Positions 13,740 through 15,265 of a DNA stretch of 15,265 bases are shown here, in pieces; within the stretch, counting starts at the first letter, position 1; the number at the start of each line of letters is the position of its first letter. Source of the DNA: an uncultured Prevotellaceae bacterium (GTDB lineage Bacteria > Bacteroidota > Bacteroidia > Bacteroidales > Bacteroidaceae); the NCBI GenBank assembly GCA_945787625.1, contig CALZJL010000010.1, forward strand, positions 1 through 15,265. Reading direction: 5' to 3'. The position numbers and the translations under genes were made by a program. Below the pieces are notes generated by a model. It saw only the letters and a program-made list of their open reading frames with translations, did no database searches and was not told the origin of the DNA.

Positions 13740-15068
13740 TCAACTAATCAAGCCATAAATAAATATAATACCAATACCGATCGGAGCAATCCAGCTAAAC
13801 AATATCATCAGCAGCGGAGTCAGCCTCGAATCAAGCTGCTCCCTCACCACACGCTTGTTCATATCCCAGCCCACAAACGTACAGATCAGCAGTCCCCCCA
13901 GAGGCATCAAGAACTTAGCAGTAAGGAAGTCAAACAAGTCAAAAAACGTCATACCCAAGACCCTCAACTCGCTCCACAATCCAAACGACAAGCTACAAGC
14001 CACCCCCATCACGAAACACACCCCCGTGACAATCAGCGCAGCACGCCGACGGCTCAGATGGAAAGTCTCATGAATATAAGCCGTACTAATCTCATGCATC
14101 GAAATGCTACTCGTCAGCGCAGCAATCAGCAGCAAGACATAAAACAACCCCGAAAACACATACTCCACCACAGGCATATCCCCCAAAGCCTTGTCAAACA
14201 CATACGGCAACGTAATAAACACCAGCCCCGGCCCCGAATCAGCATCAACCCCCACGCTAAACACCGCAGGAAAAATGATCAGCCCCGCCGAAATCGCCAC
14301 CAAAGTATCAATCACACACACACTCGCAGCCGACGAGACCAGACGCGTCTCCCTGCTAAAATAGCTCGCATACGTAGCCAAAGTACCTATACCCACACTC
14401 AGCGTGAAAAACGCCTGCCCCATAGCACTCAGCACCACATCCTTCGTCACCTTCGAAAAGTCAGGCCGAAACATAAACGACACCCCCTCAGCAGCATTAG
14501 GCATCGACAGCGAAAAGCCAATCAAGACCAGCACAATCACCATCAGCAGAGGCATCATCACCTTGCTATAACGCTCAATACCCTTCTCTACCCCCGTCGA
14601 CACCACAAGGTGAGTAAGTCCCAGAAACAAGCCCATAAACACCACAGGCCTCCAAGGGCTCGACACGAAGTCAGCAAAGAAAGCAGCAAAATCACCACCC
14701 CCCATCAAGCCCCCACAGAGCGACTCCACCGTATAATCCAAAGTCCAGCCCGCCACCACACTATAGTACGACAGCACCAGAAATCCGGCCAGCACCCCCA
14801 TGAACCCACTCACCACCCAAGGCTTGCCCGGAGCCAACACCCTATACGACCCCACCGTATTAGAACGACTCGCCCTCCCAATGACAAACTCGCTCACCAT
14901 CACAGGCATCGCAAGCACAAACACACACAGCAGATAAATCAAGATAAACGCCGCCCCACCATTGCTACCACACTCCGTAGGGAAACGCCAAATATTGCCC
15001 AACCCCACAGCACTCCCCGCCGAAGCCAACACAGCACCTATCTTACTCCCGAAATTTCCTCTTTCCAT
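13740..15068 (-). CDS. Sodium-dependent transporter, SNF/NSS family (first copy in operon)
   Basis: A 442-aa NSS-family Na+ symporter, paralogue of the next gene in the operon. TM1 has GSAVGLGN at 18-25 then IWRFPTECGSNGGAAF; TM8 has AALTSSIS for sodium site 2; LSRRRAAL and IDTLVAISAGLIIFPAVFS are shared almost word for word with the other copy. It is 15 residues shorter, mainly in the loop after TM3-4 (GGLMGGGDFAAFF versus a longer acidic loop) and near the C-terminus. Probable amino-acid uptake; substrate unknown. The start MERGNFGSK is the normal family N-terminus, although it makes the gene overlap the upstream CYTH gene by 31 nt in another frame. The promoter of this operon is beyond the window. 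Confidence 0.92.
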   Translation of the reverse strand: MERGNFGSKIGAVLASAGSAVGLGNIWRFPTECGSNGGAAFILIYLLCVFVLAMPVMVSEFVIGRASRSNTVGSYRVLAPGKPWVVSGFMGVLAGFLVLSYYSVVAGWTLDYTVESLCGGLMGGGDFAAFFADFVSSPWRPVVFMGLFLGLTHLVVSTGVEKGIERYSKVMMPLLMVIVLVLIGFSLSMPNAAEGVSFMFRPDFSKVTKDVVLSAMGQAFFTLSVGIGTLATYASYFSRETRLVSSAASVCVIDTLVAISAGLIIFPAVFSVGVDADSGPGLVFITLPYVFDKALGDMPVVEYVFSGLFYVLLLIAALTSSISMHEISTAYIHETFHLSRRRAALIVTGVCFVMGVACSLSFGLWSELRVLGMTFFDLFDFLTAKFLMPLGGLLICTFVGWDMNKRVVREQLDSRLTPLLMILFSWIAPIGIGIIFIYGLIS

Positions 15069-15265
15069 AACTTAAACGGATAGTTACGCATATGACTATT
15101 ATAGAAACGCCTGTCGCCCGTCACCTCACGACCGATGAAATCAGGCTTAGAAAAAGCCTCCTCCTCGCTGCCCAGCTCAATCTCAGCCAGCACCAGCCCC
15201 TCATTGTCGCCATAAAACACGTCCACCTCCCACGTATGCACCCCATCATCAGCAGCCACGAGATA
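15038..15265 (-). CDS. CYTH-domain protein, C-terminal part (5' end outside window)
   Basis: Only the last 75 residues are present. They carry the second half of a CYTH domain: WEVDVFYGDNEGL, LAEIELGSEEE and GREVTGDRRFYNSHM, with the alternating acidic/basic residues that line the triphosphate tunnel. Bacterial CYTH proteins of this short type (about 155 aa) act mostly as inorganic or thiamine triphosphatases, or have unknown organic triphosphate substrates; adenylate cyclase activity is limited to the class IV group. The reading frame is open to the window edge. It is the most upstream visible gene of the minus-strand operon and its 3' end overlaps the transporter start by 31 nt. Domain sure; activity inferred. 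Confidence 0.88.
   Translation of the reverse strand, partial: YLVAADDGVHTWEVDVFYGDNEGLVLAEIELGSEEEAFSKPDFIGREVTGDRRFYNSHMRNYPFKLWKEEISGVR

Noticed and set aside
12317..13747. Long plus-strand open frame (476 codons) opposite a transporter gene
   Set aside because: Its translation is only His, Arg, Thr, Pro and Gln in low-complexity mixture. The plus strand is poor in T and G here, so stops are rare by composition; the minus-strand transporter has all family motifs.
14058..15083. Plus-strand open frame of 341 codons opposite the other transporter
   Set aside because: Same compositional artefact as above; no recognisable domain, and the true gene is on the minus strand.

Overview
The window looks like an ordinary chromosomal segment of a Bacteroidales bacterium, perhaps Prevotella-like; the genus is a guess. 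The reasons are five matches to the Bacteroidetes -7 promoter box TAnnTTTG, start codons without Shine-Dalgarno sequences, lipid A kinase LpxK with a DDAYQHR motif, a DUF3316 protein, and the gene order lpxK-punA-thiL. Genes are packed tightly, often overlapping, and no stretch above 300 bases lacks a gene. I see no mobile element, CRISPR array, phage or plasmid gene.

Layout. (A) 30-2637, plus strand: four overlapping genes, a BRCT-like protein with an N-terminal sliding-clamp-type motif, a small SecB-like protein, a YcdX-type PHP phosphatase and a ComF-family phosphoribosyltransferase. (B) 2634-3575, minus strand: an exported endonuclease/exonuclease/phosphatase-fold enzyme, divergent from the next operon and sharing a very compact promoter region with it. 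(C) 3646-8169, plus strand: topoisomerase IV subunit A, a DUF3316 envelope protein and an S41-family lipoprotein protease. (D) 8200-8359, minus strand: a tRNA-Leu(UAG) gene with its own promoter and intrinsic terminator. (E) 8431-11367, plus strand: lpxK (lipid A 4'-kinase), a purine nucleoside phosphorylase and thiL (thiamine-phosphate kinase). (F) 15265-11368, minus strand: the 3' part of a CYTH-domain gene, two tandem sodium:neurotransmitter-symporter-family transporters and a membrane-anchored helix-hairpin-helix protein.

The genes are mostly housekeeping. Three points stand out. Two unrelated DNA-associated proteins carry sliding-clamp-type pentapeptides at a terminus: QLDLF at the start of the BRCT-like protein and QLHLF at the very end of topoisomerase IV A. 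The plus strand changes from roughly balanced G/C on the left to strongly C- and A-rich from about 6 kb onward, whichever strand the genes lie on, so codon usage in the lpxK operon is the mirror image of that in the transporter operon. Finally, the convergent gene pairs meet with no spacer (thiL and the HhH gene) or overlap (comF and the phosphatase-fold gene), leaving no room for ordinary terminators. I did not find a convincing new multi-gene system.
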